64,000 bases of DNA from Bosea sp. (in: a-proteobacteria) (GTDB lineage: Bacteria > Pseudomonadota > Alphaproteobacteria > Rhizobiales > Beijerinckiaceae), in NCBI RefSeq assembly GCF_023953965.1, contig NZ_JAMLIX010000001.1, positions 1,922,501 to 1,986,500 of the forward strand, read 5' to 3'. A model generated the notes under the pieces. That model was not told the origin of the DNA. It was given only the letters and a program-made list of their open reading frames with translations, and ran no database searches. The translations under genes were made by a program, and so were the position numbers. This document shows, one piece after another, positions 55,683-63,346 of this stretch. Positions within the stretch are counted from its first letter, which is position 1. The number at the start of each line of letters is the position of its first letter.

Positions 55683-56792
55683 ATGGCGACCCACAAGCTC
55701 CTGCTGCTCCCCGGCGACGGTATCGGCCCCGAGGTGATGGGCGAGGTCGAGACGATCGTTTCCTGGTTCGGCCGGCAGGGTCTCGCCTCCTTCGAGATCG
55801 AGAAGGGGCTGGTCGGCGGCGCGGCCTATGACGCGCACAAGGCGGCGATCTCCGAAGCCGACATGAAGCTCGCGCAAGAGGCGGACGCCGTGCTGTTCGG
55901 CGCGGTCGGTGGGCCGAAATGGGCGGACGTGCCCTATCAGCACCGCCCGGAAGCCGGGCTCCTGCGCCTGCGCAAGGATCTCGGCCTGTTCGCGAACCTG
56001 CGCCCCGCGATCTGCTATCCGGCGCTGGCCTCGGCCTCCTCGCTCAAGCCCGAGGTGGTGGAAGGGCTCGACATCCTGATCGTGCGCGAGCTCACCGGCG
56101 GCGTCTATTTCGGCGAGCCGAAGGAGATCGTCACGCTGGAGGACGGCTCGAAGCGCGGCGTCGACACTCAAGTCTACACCACGCCGGAGATCGAGCGGAT
56201 CTGCCGCGTCGCCTTCGAGCTGGCGCGCTCGCGCCGCAACAAGGTCTCCTCGGCCGAGAAGAACAACGTGATGAAGACCGGCGTGCTCTGGAAGCAGACC
56301 GTCACCGCCCTCCACGCCGCCGAGTACAAGGACGTCGAGCTCGAGCATGTGCTGGCCGACAACTGCGCCATGCAGCTCGTGCGCTGGCCGAAGCAGTACG
56401 ACGTCATCGTCTGTGACAACCTGTTCGGCGACATCCTCTCGGACGTGGCGGCGATGCTGACCGGCTCGCTCGGCATGCTGCCCTCGGCCTCGCTCGGCGC
56501 CGAGGACCCGGCGACGGGCAAGCGCAAGGCGCTCTACGAGCCCGTGCACGGCTCGGCGCCGGATATCGCCGGCAAGGGGCTCGCCAATCCGATCGCGATG
56601 ATCGGCTCGTTCGCCATGGCGCTGCGCTATTCCTTCGGCGCGGGCGAGGCGGCCGACCGTCTCGAAGGCGCGATCGCCGACGTGCTCGGCTCCGGCACCC
56701 GCACCAAGGACATCGCGGGCCCGGGCACCAACGCCGTCTCGACCGGCGAGATGGGGCAGGCGATCGTCAAGGCGCTCGAGGCGCGCGGGTAA
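55683..56792 (+). CDS. leuB: 3-isopropylmalate dehydrogenase
   Basis: This 369-residue NAD-dependent enzyme oxidises and decarboxylates 3-isopropylmalate in leucine synthesis. Marks are LLLPGDGIGPEV, LLRLRKDLGLFANLRP, the divalent-metal site CDNLFGDILSD, and EPVHGSAPDIAGKGLANP. The ATG at 55683 follows a gcgaggcgacc leader; the open frame upstream is not family sequence. It is monocistronic and 21 kb from leuC/leuD. Confidence 0.97.
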   Translation: MATHKLLLLPGDGIGPEVMGEVETIVSWFGRQGLASFEIEKGLVGGAAYDAHKAAISEADMKLAQEADAVLFGAVGGPKWADVPYQHRPEAGLLRLRKDLGLFANLRPAICYPALASASSLKPEVVEGLDILIVRELTGGVYFGEPKEIVTLEDGSKRGVDTQVYTTPEIERICRVAFELARSRRNKVSSAEKNNVMKTGVLWKQTVTALHAAEYKDVELEHVLADNCAMQLVRWPKQYDVIVCDNLFGDILSDVAAMLTGSLGMLPSASLGAEDPATGKRKALYEPVHGSAPDIAGKGLANPIAMIGSFAMALRYSFGAGEAADRLEGAIADVLGSGTRTKDIAGPGTNAVSTGEMGQAIVKALEARG

Positions 56793-56819
56793 GCCTCTCC
56801 CCCTCGTGAATTGCGGTAG

Positions 56820-56859
56820 CTCCGCTTTCGTGGCCTAACTCGGCGTCACGAAAGCGGAG
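56820..56859 (+). promoter_or_regulatory. Perfect 13-bp hairpin at the msrP start
   Basis: CTCCGCTTTCGTG (56820-56832) and CACGAAAGCGGAG (56847-56859) are perfect complements with a 14-base loop. The right arm contains the only GGAG ribosome-binding site and ends 1 bp before the msrP ATG, so the folded RNA would hide it. It could also be a leuB termination hairpin without a T tract, or a member of a dispersed repeat. Confidence 0.55.
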
Positions 56860-56860
56860 T

Positions 56861-57826
56861 ATGTCCGTGATGCTGATCAAGCGCCGTGCCGGCTGGGAGA
56901 TGCCGGAAAGCGAGGCGACGCCCGAGAGCGCGTTCCTCGATCGCCGCCGGCTGATGGCCGCGGGTGCCGGGTTGATTGCGGGTGCGGCCCTGCCGGGCCT
57001 GGCGGCGGCCGAGACGCCCGATCCGACGCTCGATCTCTATCCGGCCAAGCGCAACGAGGGCTATGGGCTCGACGTGCCGCTGACCAAGGCGGAGGACGCG
57101 GCGAACTACAACAACTTCTACGAATTCGGCATGACGAAGGACATCGTCGATGCCTCGCGGCGGCTGGCGACGCGGCCCTGGTCGATCGAGGTCGGCGGCC
57201 TCGTCGAGAAGCCTTTCGAGATCGGCTTCGACGATCTCGTGCGCAAGCTGCCGCTGGAGGAGCGGCTCTATCGTTTCCGCTGCGTCGAGGCCTGGGCGAT
57301 GGCGGTGCCCTGGACCGGCATTCCGCTCGCTTCCTTCGTGGCGCTGGCCAAGCCGCTTTCGGACGCCAAATGCATCCGCTTCGAGACCTTCCTGAACCCG
57401 CGCGTGGCGCCGGAGCAGAGACAGCGCTGGTATCCCTGGCCCTATACGGAAGGGCTGACGCTCGCGGAGGCGACGAACGATCTGCCGCTGCTGGTGACGG
57501 GCATCTACGGCAAGCCGCTGCCGACCCAGCACGGCGCGCCGCTGAGATTGATCGTGCCGTGGAAATACGGCTTCAAATCGGTGAAATCGATCCGCAGGAT
57601 CAGCTTCGTCGCCGAGCGGCCAAAAACCTTCTGGGAGGCGCTGCAGGACAGCGAATACGGCTTCTGGGCCAATGTGAACCCGGCCGTGCCGCATCCGCGC
57701 TGGAGCCAGGCGAGCGAGCAGGTGCTTGGCTCGCGCGAGCGGCGGCCGACGCGGATCTACAACGGCTATGGCGATCAGGTCGCCGGGCTCTACAAGGGGC
57801 TGGAGGGCGAGGCGCTGTTCATGTGA
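56861..57826 (+). CDS. msrP: Protein-methionine-sulfoxide reductase, molybdopterin catalytic subunit
   Basis: This is a 321-residue periplasmic molybdoenzyme of the sulfite-oxidase fold. A Tat-type signal (FLDRRRLMAAGAGLIAGAALPG) precedes the mature protein, and the molybdenum-binding Cys141 is in FRCVEAWAM. It repairs oxidised methionines of envelope proteins. A second ATG at 56870 has better spacing from GGAG (10 bp) and may be the real start. The usual heme partner gene msrQ does not follow; an alkyltransferase gene does. The cofactor depends on moaD/moaE. Confidence 0.94.
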   Translation: MSVMLIKRRAGWEMPESEATPESAFLDRRRLMAAGAGLIAGAALPGLAAAETPDPTLDLYPAKRNEGYGLDVPLTKAEDAANYNNFYEFGMTKDIVDASRRLATRPWSIEVGGLVEKPFEIGFDDLVRKLPLEERLYRFRCVEAWAMAVPWTGIPLASFVALAKPLSDAKCIRFETFLNPRVAPEQRQRWYPWPYTEGLTLAEATNDLPLLVTGIYGKPLPTQHGAPLRLIVPWKYGFKSVKSIRRISFVAERPKTFWEALQDSEYGFWANVNPAVPHPRWSQASEQVLGSRERRPTRIYNGYGDQVAGLYKGLEGEALFM

Positions 57827-57865
57827 CGGTGCGGCTTGTCCGCACCACCCCTGTCGCGAGGGATC

Positions 57866-58438
57866 ATGACACGGCATTTCCACCTGTTCGAGACCGCGAT
57901 CGGCTCCTGCGCCCTGATCTGGGAGGGCGAGCGCTTCATCGGCGCGCAACTGCCCGAGCGCGACGAGGCGCAGGCTCGCCGGCGCCTGTCGCAGCGCTTT
58001 CCCGAAGCGGAGGAGAGGCCGGCGGAAGGCTTCGTCGCGCAGGCCGTCGCCGGCATCCGCGCGCTGTTTACGGGCGAGAAGCGCGACCTGTCCGATCTGC
58101 CGCTGGCGCTGGAGACGGTCTCGCCCTTCAACCGCAAGGTCTATGAGGTCGCGCTTTCCATTCCGCATGGTGAGACGCTGACCTATGGCGAGGTGGCGCA
58201 GCGCATCGGCGAGCCCGGTGCGGCGCGCGCGGTCGGCGTCGCGCTCGGCCAGAACCCCTGGCCGATCATTGTGCCCTGCCATCGCGTGCTGGCGGCTGGC
58301 GGCAGGACCGGCGGCTTCTCGGCCGATGGCGGCGTCGAGACCAAGCTGCGCATCCTGACCATCGAGAAGGCGCGCACCGGCACCGAACCCGGCCTGTTCG
58401 ACGCATTGCCGCTGGCGGCGCGGCCGGGACGGCGCTGA
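57866..58438 (+). CDS. ogt: Methylated-DNA-protein-cysteine S-methyltransferase
   Basis: This is a 190-residue suicide repair protein. The acceptor Cys138 is in IVPCHRVLAAGG, with the helix-turn-helix TYGEVAQRIGEPGAARAVGVAL just before. The ATG at 57866 has a gaggg site 3-4 bp upstream and removes an atypical 10-residue extension. It lacks the Ada regulatory domain, so it is Ogt-like. It follows msrP by 39 bp and is probably co-transcribed. Confidence 0.93.
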   Translation: MTRHFHLFETAIGSCALIWEGERFIGAQLPERDEAQARRRLSQRFPEAEERPAEGFVAQAVAGIRALFTGEKRDLSDLPLALETVSPFNRKVYEVALSIPHGETLTYGEVAQRIGEPGAARAVGVALGQNPWPIIVPCHRVLAAGGRTGGFSADGGVETKLRILTIEKARTGTEPGLFDALPLAARPGRR

Positions 58439-58561
58439 ACCGTTCGGATCGCCAGGCGGTGCTTGAAATCGTGCAATGCCGTCCTTGCGGCGCGGCGGCT
58501 TGCGCGGCCGGGGGCACGGCCTCTACTGTCTCGGCCTTTCCACCCACCATTGGGGACCGTC

Positions 58562-59113
58562 ATGGCCAAACTGAAGCTCGCCGTCATCGTGGGCAGCAAC
58601 CGTCGCGAATCGATCAACCGCAAGCTGGCCGAGGCGCTGGTGAAGCTGGGAGCCGGGGCTTTCGATGCCTCCTTGGTCCAGATCGACGACCTGCCGATGT
58701 TCAACCAGGACCTGGAGCCGAACCGGCCCGAATCGACGCTGCGCCTCAAGCGCGAGATCGAGGCTGCCGACGCGATCCTGATCGTCACGCCCGAGCACAA
58801 CCGCTCGATCCCCGCCGTGCTCAAGAACGCCATCGACTGGGCCTCGCGCCCCTACGGCAAGAACTCCTGGGCCGGCAAGACCGTCGCCGTGACCGGTACC
58901 AGCGGCGGCGCCATCGGCACGGCCGTCTCCCAGAACGAGCTGCGCATGATCCTGACCAACCTCGCCGGCGTCGTCCTCGGCGGGCAGGTCTTCATCACCT
59001 TCAAGGACGGTCTGGTCGACGCGCAGCATAACGTGACCGACGAAGGCACGCGCGCTTTCCTGCAAGGCTTCCTCGATGATTTCGCCAAGATCGCCGGCAA
59101 GCTCGCCGCCTGA
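58562..59113 (+). CDS. NADPH-dependent FMN reductase family protein
   Basis: This is a 183-residue flavodoxin-fold protein. VIVGSNRRESINRKLAEAL binds the FMN phosphate, and TPEHNRSIPAVLKNAIDWASRP is the family signature, as in quinone/chromate/azo reductases. The start at 58562 is the domain start. The electron acceptor is undetermined. A RIME-like element and then a strong terminator follow. Confidence 0.92.
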   Translation: MAKLKLAVIVGSNRRESINRKLAEALVKLGAGAFDASLVQIDDLPMFNQDLEPNRPESTLRLKREIEAADAILIVTPEHNRSIPAVLKNAIDWASRPYGKNSWAGKTVAVTGTSGGAIGTAVSQNELRMILTNLAGVVLGGQVFITFKDGLVDAQHNVTDEGTRAFLQGFLDDFAKIAGKLAA

Positions 59114-59120
59114 TCGACGC

Positions 59121-59224
59121 TAGATCATCGCGCGTCCTATCGGACGCGACAACGATGATCTATCCCATTGCTGGAGCATCGGATTTTCCCGAAGAGCGGA
59201 TTCCGCTTCTCGCATCCGATGCTC
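59121..59224. repeat. RIME-like two-palindrome intergenic element, full copy
   Basis: This is a 104-bp element of the same length as the copy at 22588. Dyad A is TAGATCATCG / CGATGATCTA (59121-59130 with 59153-59162) around CGCGTCC-TATC-GGACGCG. Dyad B is GAGCATCGGAT (59174-59184) with the perfect complement ATCCGATGCTC (59214-59224). It starts 7 bp after the FMN reductase stop and lies upstream of the terminator, so it is transcribed as a 3' UTR. Confidence 0.88.
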
Positions 59225-59233
59225 CATCGCGCG

Positions 59234-59265
59234 AAGGCGCCGCCTCCGGGGGCGGCGCCTTTTTT
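59234..59265 (+). terminator. Strong Rho-independent terminator after the FMN reductase gene
   Basis: An 11-bp stem (AAGGCGCCGCC, 59234-59244, with GGCGGCGCCTT, 59251-59261), a 6-base loop and six T residues (59260-59265). Confidence 0.9.
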
Positions 59266-59289
59266 GTCGGTGGACCGCGTCGGCAGAGC

Positions 59290-59428
59290 AAAAAAAGAGC
59301 CGGCGTCCCCGAAGGGAGCCGGCTTCATCAGTTTGAAACATTCGGCGAAACGCCAAATGTTTCAGAGGGGAACGGCTGAAACGAACTCAACGCCGGGAGG
59401 AGATTGCGGAGCCCGTTCCGAACAACCG
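59290..59428 (-). ncRNA. Candidate AbcR-type (alpha-r15) small RNA
   Basis: Read on the minus strand, the region has three parts. The first is an unpaired CTCCTCCC stretch (59395-59402), an anti-Shine-Dalgarno sequence. The second is GTTCCCCTC (59065-type motif at 59365-59373) followed by a hairpin GAAACATT..GGCG-AAA-CGCC..AATGTTTC (59335-59363) with one mismatch pair. The third is a terminator stem AGCCGGC/GCCGGCT closed by seven to eight T residues (59290-59324). The order and motifs resemble AbcR sRNAs of rhizobia and Brucella, which silence ABC-transporter mRNAs and lie beside lsrB/vtlR, as here. The 5' end is inferred from the promoter, so the length is approximate. Confidence 0.7.
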
Positions 59429-59435
59429 TGTCCGT

Positions 59436-59503
59436 AATATCGGCCATTGCTTGCCGTTTTGCAATGCAACATGCCTTGGGGCCGCCATGCACACATTGCA
59501 TGG
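59436..59503 (-). promoter_or_regulatory. Promoter and LysR-type box of the candidate sRNA
   Basis: On the minus strand, TTGCAA (59464-59459) and GATATT (59441-59436) are 17 bp apart and would start the RNA near 59428. Upstream, CCATGCA-CACAT-TGCATGG (59485-59503) is a perfect dyad holding a T-N11-A motif (59488-59500) centred near -66, the usual position of an activating LysR-regulator site. Confidence 0.55.
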
Positions 59504-59743
59504 ACCAAAGGCAGATGGCGTCAATTTGTGCCTAAATGATTGAGAAATATGCGTTCATTGCAGGGTTGGCGCCGCTTGATAAGCCGACAGACCAGGCCGA
59601 AGCGGGTGTTTTGTCCACGTCTGAACAGTTTTTAGGCGGGCCATTCGCGCCTGATGGGTGCGAGGCGCCGGATCAGCCACAAAAGCGCCGTAATCGGGGC
59701 CGGTCCCGTGGGGCCGCTGATTCCGGCGTGATTCACGCAAGGC
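59504..59743. other. Remaining gap downstream of lsrB
   Basis: No gene is supported. The stretch is less GC-rich than its surroundings near 59520-59560. Short open frames here lack ribosome-binding sites. It may carry the lsrB 3' UTR, but no clear terminator with a T tract on the minus strand was found. Confidence 0.5.
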
Positions 59744-60664
59744 TCAGTAAGTCCAGCGCTGGGCCTTCTGGATGAGGAAGTCGCGGAAGACCTGGACGCG
59801 GGCGACCGACTTCATCTCCTCGGGATAGACCAGATAGCTCTCGAGCTGCGGCATCTCGGTCTCGCGCATGAGCTGCACGAGCGGCGAGCCGGTCTCGATC
59901 AGGTAATCGGGCAGCACGGCGATGCCGGCGCCCGAATCGACCGCCCGCTTCATCGCGGTGATGTTGTTGACGACGAGATGGATCGGCCGCGGGTTGCGCT
60001 GGTCGCGCCCCATCGTGCCGAGCCAGTGCACCGAGGTCAGATAGGAGGGCGAGGAGCCGCCGAAGGAGAGCAGGCGGTGATTGTCGAGATCCTCGTAGCT
60101 CTTGGGCTCGCCGAAGCGCTTCACATAGGCCGGCGAGGCGTAGAGATGGAAATGCACCGTGAAGAGCTTGCGCTGGATCAGGTCCGGCTGTTGCGGCTGG
60201 CGCAGGCGGATGGCGATGTCGGCCTCGCGCATCGACAGGTCGAGTTCTTCGTCGGTGAGGATGAGCTCGACGCGGATGTCGGGGTAGAGATCGAGGAATT
60301 CGGCCAGGCGCGGCGTCAGCCAGTGCCCGCCGAGACCACGGGTCGCGGTGACCTTGAGCTCGCCGGAGGGGTGCTCGCGCGTCTCGGAGAGTTGCGAGCG
60401 CGTCCGCTCCAGCCGCTGCGTCATCTCGCGTGCGGCGCGCCAGAGCAATTCGCCCTGCTCGGTCAGGATCAGGCCGCGCGTATGCCGGTGGAACAAGGGC
60501 GCGCGCAGCTCGCGCTCGAGCGCCCCGATCTGCCGGCTGACGGCGGATTGACTCAGGCCCAGGACATCGCCAGCCTTGGTGAAGCTACCCGACTCCGCGA
60601 CCGTATAAAAAATCCTGATGCGGTCCCAATCCACCGCGCTTCCCCCGCCATGCGTTTTTTGCAT
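59744..60664 (-). CDS. lsrB: LysR-type regulator, LsrB/VtlR orthologue
   Basis: This is a 306-residue protein with an N-terminal helix-turn-helix (about 12-70: VDWDRIRIFYTVAESGSFTKAG, LSQSAVSRQIGALE, LFHRHTRGLILTEQGE) and a C-terminal effector domain. The sequence and the neighbour trxB match LsrB of rhizobia and VtlR of Brucella, which control AbcR sRNAs, lipopolysaccharide and oxidative-stress genes. The protein contains no cysteine at all, so thiol-based redox sensing described for some LsrB proteins cannot operate. The start at 60664 has a basic GGGSA extension before the domain. Confidence 0.88.
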   Translation of the reverse strand: MQKTHGGGSAVDWDRIRIFYTVAESGSFTKAGDVLGLSQSAVSRQIGALERELRAPLFHRHTRGLILTEQGELLWRAAREMTQRLERTRSQLSETREHPSGELKVTATRGLGGHWLTPRLAEFLDLYPDIRVELILTDEELDLSMREADIAIRLRQPQQPDLIQRKLFTVHFHLYASPAYVKRFGEPKSYEDLDNHRLLSFGGSSPSYLTSVHWLGTMGRDQRNPRPIHLVVNNITAMKRAVDSGAGIAVLPDYLIETGSPLVQLMRETEMPQLESYLVYPEEMKSVARVQVFRDFLIQKAQRWTY

Positions 60665-60778
60665 GATGCGGGATAAAGCTGTTGTGCGTCAATGTCCTTA
60701 TGAGGGGTGGCCCGGCTTATTCGCCCTGAATCTGGTGACATGACCCATCAAATTTCGTGATGGATTCCATCAGGGCTT

Positions 60779-61744
60779 TCATTCCGCGGCTTCGCGGCGG
60801 TCCAGTTCGGTGGCGGCAAGCCAGCGCTCGGCATCGAGCGCGGCCATGCAGCCCATGCCGGCCGCCGTCACCGCCTGGCGATAATGCTCGTCGGTGACGT
60901 CGCCTGCGGCGAAGACGCCGGGGACGTTCGTCCGGGTCGTGCCGGCCTCGACGTCGAGATAGCCGGATTCGTTCATGGCGAGCTGGCCCGCGAACAGCTC
61001 CGTCGCCGGCTTGTGGCCGATGGCGATGAAGACGCCGTCGGTCTTCAACTCGCTCTCGGCCCCGGTCTTGAGGTTCCGCAGGCGCAGATGCGTGACGCCG
61101 GGCGGAGTGGTGCCGCCGCAGATCTCGGCGATCTCGCTGTCCCAGACCACGTCGATCTTCGGATGCCTGAACAGGCGCTCCTGCATCACGCGCTCGGCCC
61201 GCAAGCTATCGCGGCGATGGATCAGAGTGACCTTGCTGGCGAGATTGGCGAGATAGAGCGCCTCCTCCACGGCGGTGTTGCCGCCGCCGACGACCGCGAC
61301 CTCCTTGTTGCGGAAGAAGAAGCCGTCGCAGGTGGCGCAGGCCGAGACGCCGAAGCCCTGGAAGGTCTGCTCCGAGGGGAGGCCCAGCCATTTCGCCTGG
61401 GCACCGGTGGCGACGATCAGCGCATCGCAGGAATAAGTCTCGGCCGTGTCGCCCCAGAGCCGGAACGGGCGCTGCGAGAGGTCGATGCGGGCGATGTGGT
61501 CGGAGACCATCCGGGTGCCCATATGCTCGGCCTGGGCGCGCATCTGCTCCATCAGCCAGGGGCCCTGGATGACGTCGGCGAAGCCGGGATAGTTCTCGAC
61601 ATCGGTGGTGATCATCAGCTGGCCGCCGGGCTGCATGCCGGAGATCAGCACCGGCTCCAGCATGGCGCGGGCGGCATAGATCGCGGCGGTGTAGCCGGCC
61701 GGTCCGGAGCCGACGATCATGACGCGGGCGTGGGTATGGGCCAT
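60779..61744 (-). CDS. trxB: Thioredoxin-disulfide reductase
   Basis: This is a 321-residue FAD/NADPH enzyme that reduces thioredoxin. FAD binding is at MIVGSGPAGYTAAIYAARA. The redox pair is Cys136-Ala-Thr-Cys139 (SACATCDGFFF), and NADPH binding is at VVGGGNTAVEEALYLA. The start at 61744 gives the family N-terminus. It is upstream of lsrB on the same strand with a 114-bp gap, a syntenic pair in this order. Confidence 0.96.
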   Translation of the reverse strand: MAHTHARVMIVGSGPAGYTAAIYAARAMLEPVLISGMQPGGQLMITTDVENYPGFADVIQGPWLMEQMRAQAEHMGTRMVSDHIARIDLSQRPFRLWGDTAETYSCDALIVATGAQAKWLGLPSEQTFQGFGVSACATCDGFFFRNKEVAVVGGGNTAVEEALYLANLASKVTLIHRRDSLRAERVMQERLFRHPKIDVVWDSEIAEICGGTTPPGVTHLRLRNLKTGAESELKTDGVFIAIGHKPATELFAGQLAMNESGYLDVEAGTTRTNVPGVFAAGDVTDEHYRQAVTAAGMGCMAALDAERWLAATELDRREAAE

Positions 61745-61790
61745 CGTCCTAACTTCCTCTCCTGCGGGTGCGGGCCGCGGTCCCGATCCG

Positions 61791-62810
61791 TCAGATACGC
61801 CGGCGCGGCGCCGAAACAAGGGCCGCCCGGTGGGCGAGCCAGCCTTGCCGTATCGCATCGGCTATGATCGGCGTGGAGTCCATCGGTTCGTAGGCCTCGC
61901 CCTCGAGGCGTCCACAGAAGCGATGCACGACGCCTGCGCCTTCCAGCGCCGCGATCAGCGCCGCGATCTTGGCATGGCCGCCGCTCGGCTCGAAGACCAG
62001 CACGGGCCTGCCGGTCGCCGCCGCCTCGCCGATCATGTTGGTCGAGTCGGCGGTGACGATGATCGCCTCGGCAGTGGCGAGCAAAGCGGGATAGGGGTTC
62101 TCGCCCGTGCCGTCCCACCACCAGCCGCCGTGCCGGGCGAAGACGGCGGCGACGGCGCCGGCGAGCGCCGGCGGGGTGCGCCGCGAGGGCGAGCCCATCA
62201 GTCTCACGCCCGTGCGGGCGAGTGCGTCGAGCCCTTCGGCGAAACGCATGATATCGGCGGGCGTGAAGCGGTGATGCCGGCTGTCGCCGCCGACCAGCAC
62301 CGCGACGCGCGGCGCGCCCAGGCGGGCGATGGCGGCAGGCGGCGCGGCGCGGGCGGCAGCGAGCTTCTCGGGCGTCAGGCGGTGGGGGGAGGTGATGGTG
62401 ACGAGGACGTTGTCGCCGCGCAGCTTGTCATGGCCCGAGACCCAGATCAGGTCGGCGGAACCTGGGCCGGTGCGCGGGTCCTTGAGGAAGACGGTGAAGG
62501 TCAGGCCGTTCGACGCCTGCTTCAGCGCGCGCAGATAGGCGACGGCGCGCCGGCCCGACGCGATGGCGATGTCGGGGAAGGGCGGACGCAGCGGGCTTTG
62601 CGGCCGCTCGGGCGCCTCGCGCGGATCGATCGGGCCCAGCGGCATCAGCCAGGCGAAGGGCCGGCGGGGCTTGACCCTGCGGATCTCGGGCGCGGCGGTC
62701 AGCTGCTCGGCGACGCCCAGGCATGGCAGCTCGTCGCCGGCCTTGCCATCGGTCAGGACCCAGACGGCCGGTTCGGAATCGTCGTGCATGGCGGTCGAGG
62801 CGCGCGGCAT
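61791..62810 (-). CDS. ELM1/GtrOC1-like (mitochondrial fission ELM1 family) protein
   Basis: This is a 339-residue protein with VWVLTDGKAGDELPCLGVAEQL at the N-terminus and a GT-B-like C-terminal half (VLVGGDSRHH, IVTADSTNMIGEAAATGRPVLVFEPSGGHAKI). The family is named after a plant mitochondrial-fission factor; bacterial members are putative nucleoside-diphosphate-sugar epimerase or glycosyltransferase-like proteins of unknown role. An inner ATG at 62789 is an equally possible start. It is divergent from an Lrp regulator. Confidence 0.87.
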   Translation of the reverse strand: MPRASTAMHDDSEPAVWVLTDGKAGDELPCLGVAEQLTAAPEIRRVKPRRPFAWLMPLGPIDPREAPERPQSPLRPPFPDIAIASGRRAVAYLRALKQASNGLTFTVFLKDPRTGPGSADLIWVSGHDKLRGDNVLVTITSPHRLTPEKLAAARAAPPAAIARLGAPRVAVLVGGDSRHHRFTPADIMRFAEGLDALARTGVRLMGSPSRRTPPALAGAVAAVFARHGGWWWDGTGENPYPALLATAEAIIVTADSTNMIGEAAATGRPVLVFEPSGGHAKIAALIAALEGAGVVHRFCGRLEGEAYEPMDSTPIIADAIRQGWLAHRAALVSAPRRRI

Positions 62811-62871
62811 GCGCCTTGTATCGCCTGCCGCCGCCGTCTACACCAGCGCGACCTTCACGCAGGAGTGTTCG

Positions 62872-63336
62872 TTGCGTCCGAAACTCGACGATATCGACCT
62901 GCGCATCCTGCGCGAGCTCCAGGCCGACGGGCGCATGACCAATGTCGCTCTCGCCAGCCGCGTCGGCATCTCGCCGCCGCCCTGCCTCAGGCGCGTGCGC
63001 GCGCTGGAGGAGGCCGGGCTGATCCGCGGCTACCATGCCGATCTCGACGAGCGGAAGCTCGGCTACGAGGTGGTCTGCTTCGCCTTCGTGCATCTGGCGA
63101 GCCAGGCCGAGGCGGATCTTGCCGCTTTCCAGGAGCGGATCCGTGGCTGGCCGGCGGTGCGCGAATGCTGGACGCTGTCGGGCGATATCGACTTTTCCCT
63201 GAAATGCGTCGCGCCGGACCTCAGGGCGTTCCAGGATTTCGTCGCGGAGCTCACGGCGATGCCCAATGTCCGCAACGTGCGCACCGCGCTCGCCCTCGAC
63301 CGGGTCAAGGACGAGCCGATCGTGCCGTTCGGCTGA
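62872..63336 (+). CDS. Lrp/AsnC family transcriptional regulator
   Basis: This is a 154-residue protein starting with TTG at 62872, chosen because an AGGAG site lies 6 bp upstream and the family N-terminus (LRPKLDDIDLRILRELQADGRMTN) begins there. The helix-turn-helix is at about 20-45 (NVALASRVGISPPPCLRRVRALEEAGLI) and the RAM effector domain spans 65-150. It is likely to respond to an amino acid; divergent ELM1 or a distant gene may be the target. Confidence 0.88.
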   Translation: MRPKLDDIDLRILRELQADGRMTNVALASRVGISPPPCLRRVRALEEAGLIRGYHADLDERKLGYEVVCFAFVHLASQAEADLAAFQERIRGWPAVRECWTLSGDIDFSLKCVAPDLRAFQDFVAELTAMPNVRNVRTALALDRVKDEPIVPFG

Positions 63337-63346
63337 GGCGTTCGCC

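Noticed and set aside
59290..59428. 4.5S, 6S or tmRNA gene instead of AbcR
   Set aside because: The conserved loops of SRP RNA, the large internal bubble of 6S and a tRNA-like end are all absent, while the anti-Shine-Dalgarno stretches and location match AbcR.
59155..59437. Plus-strand frames of 74-89 codons across the repeat, terminator and sRNA region
   Set aside because: They read through palindromes and terminators and cannot be real genes.
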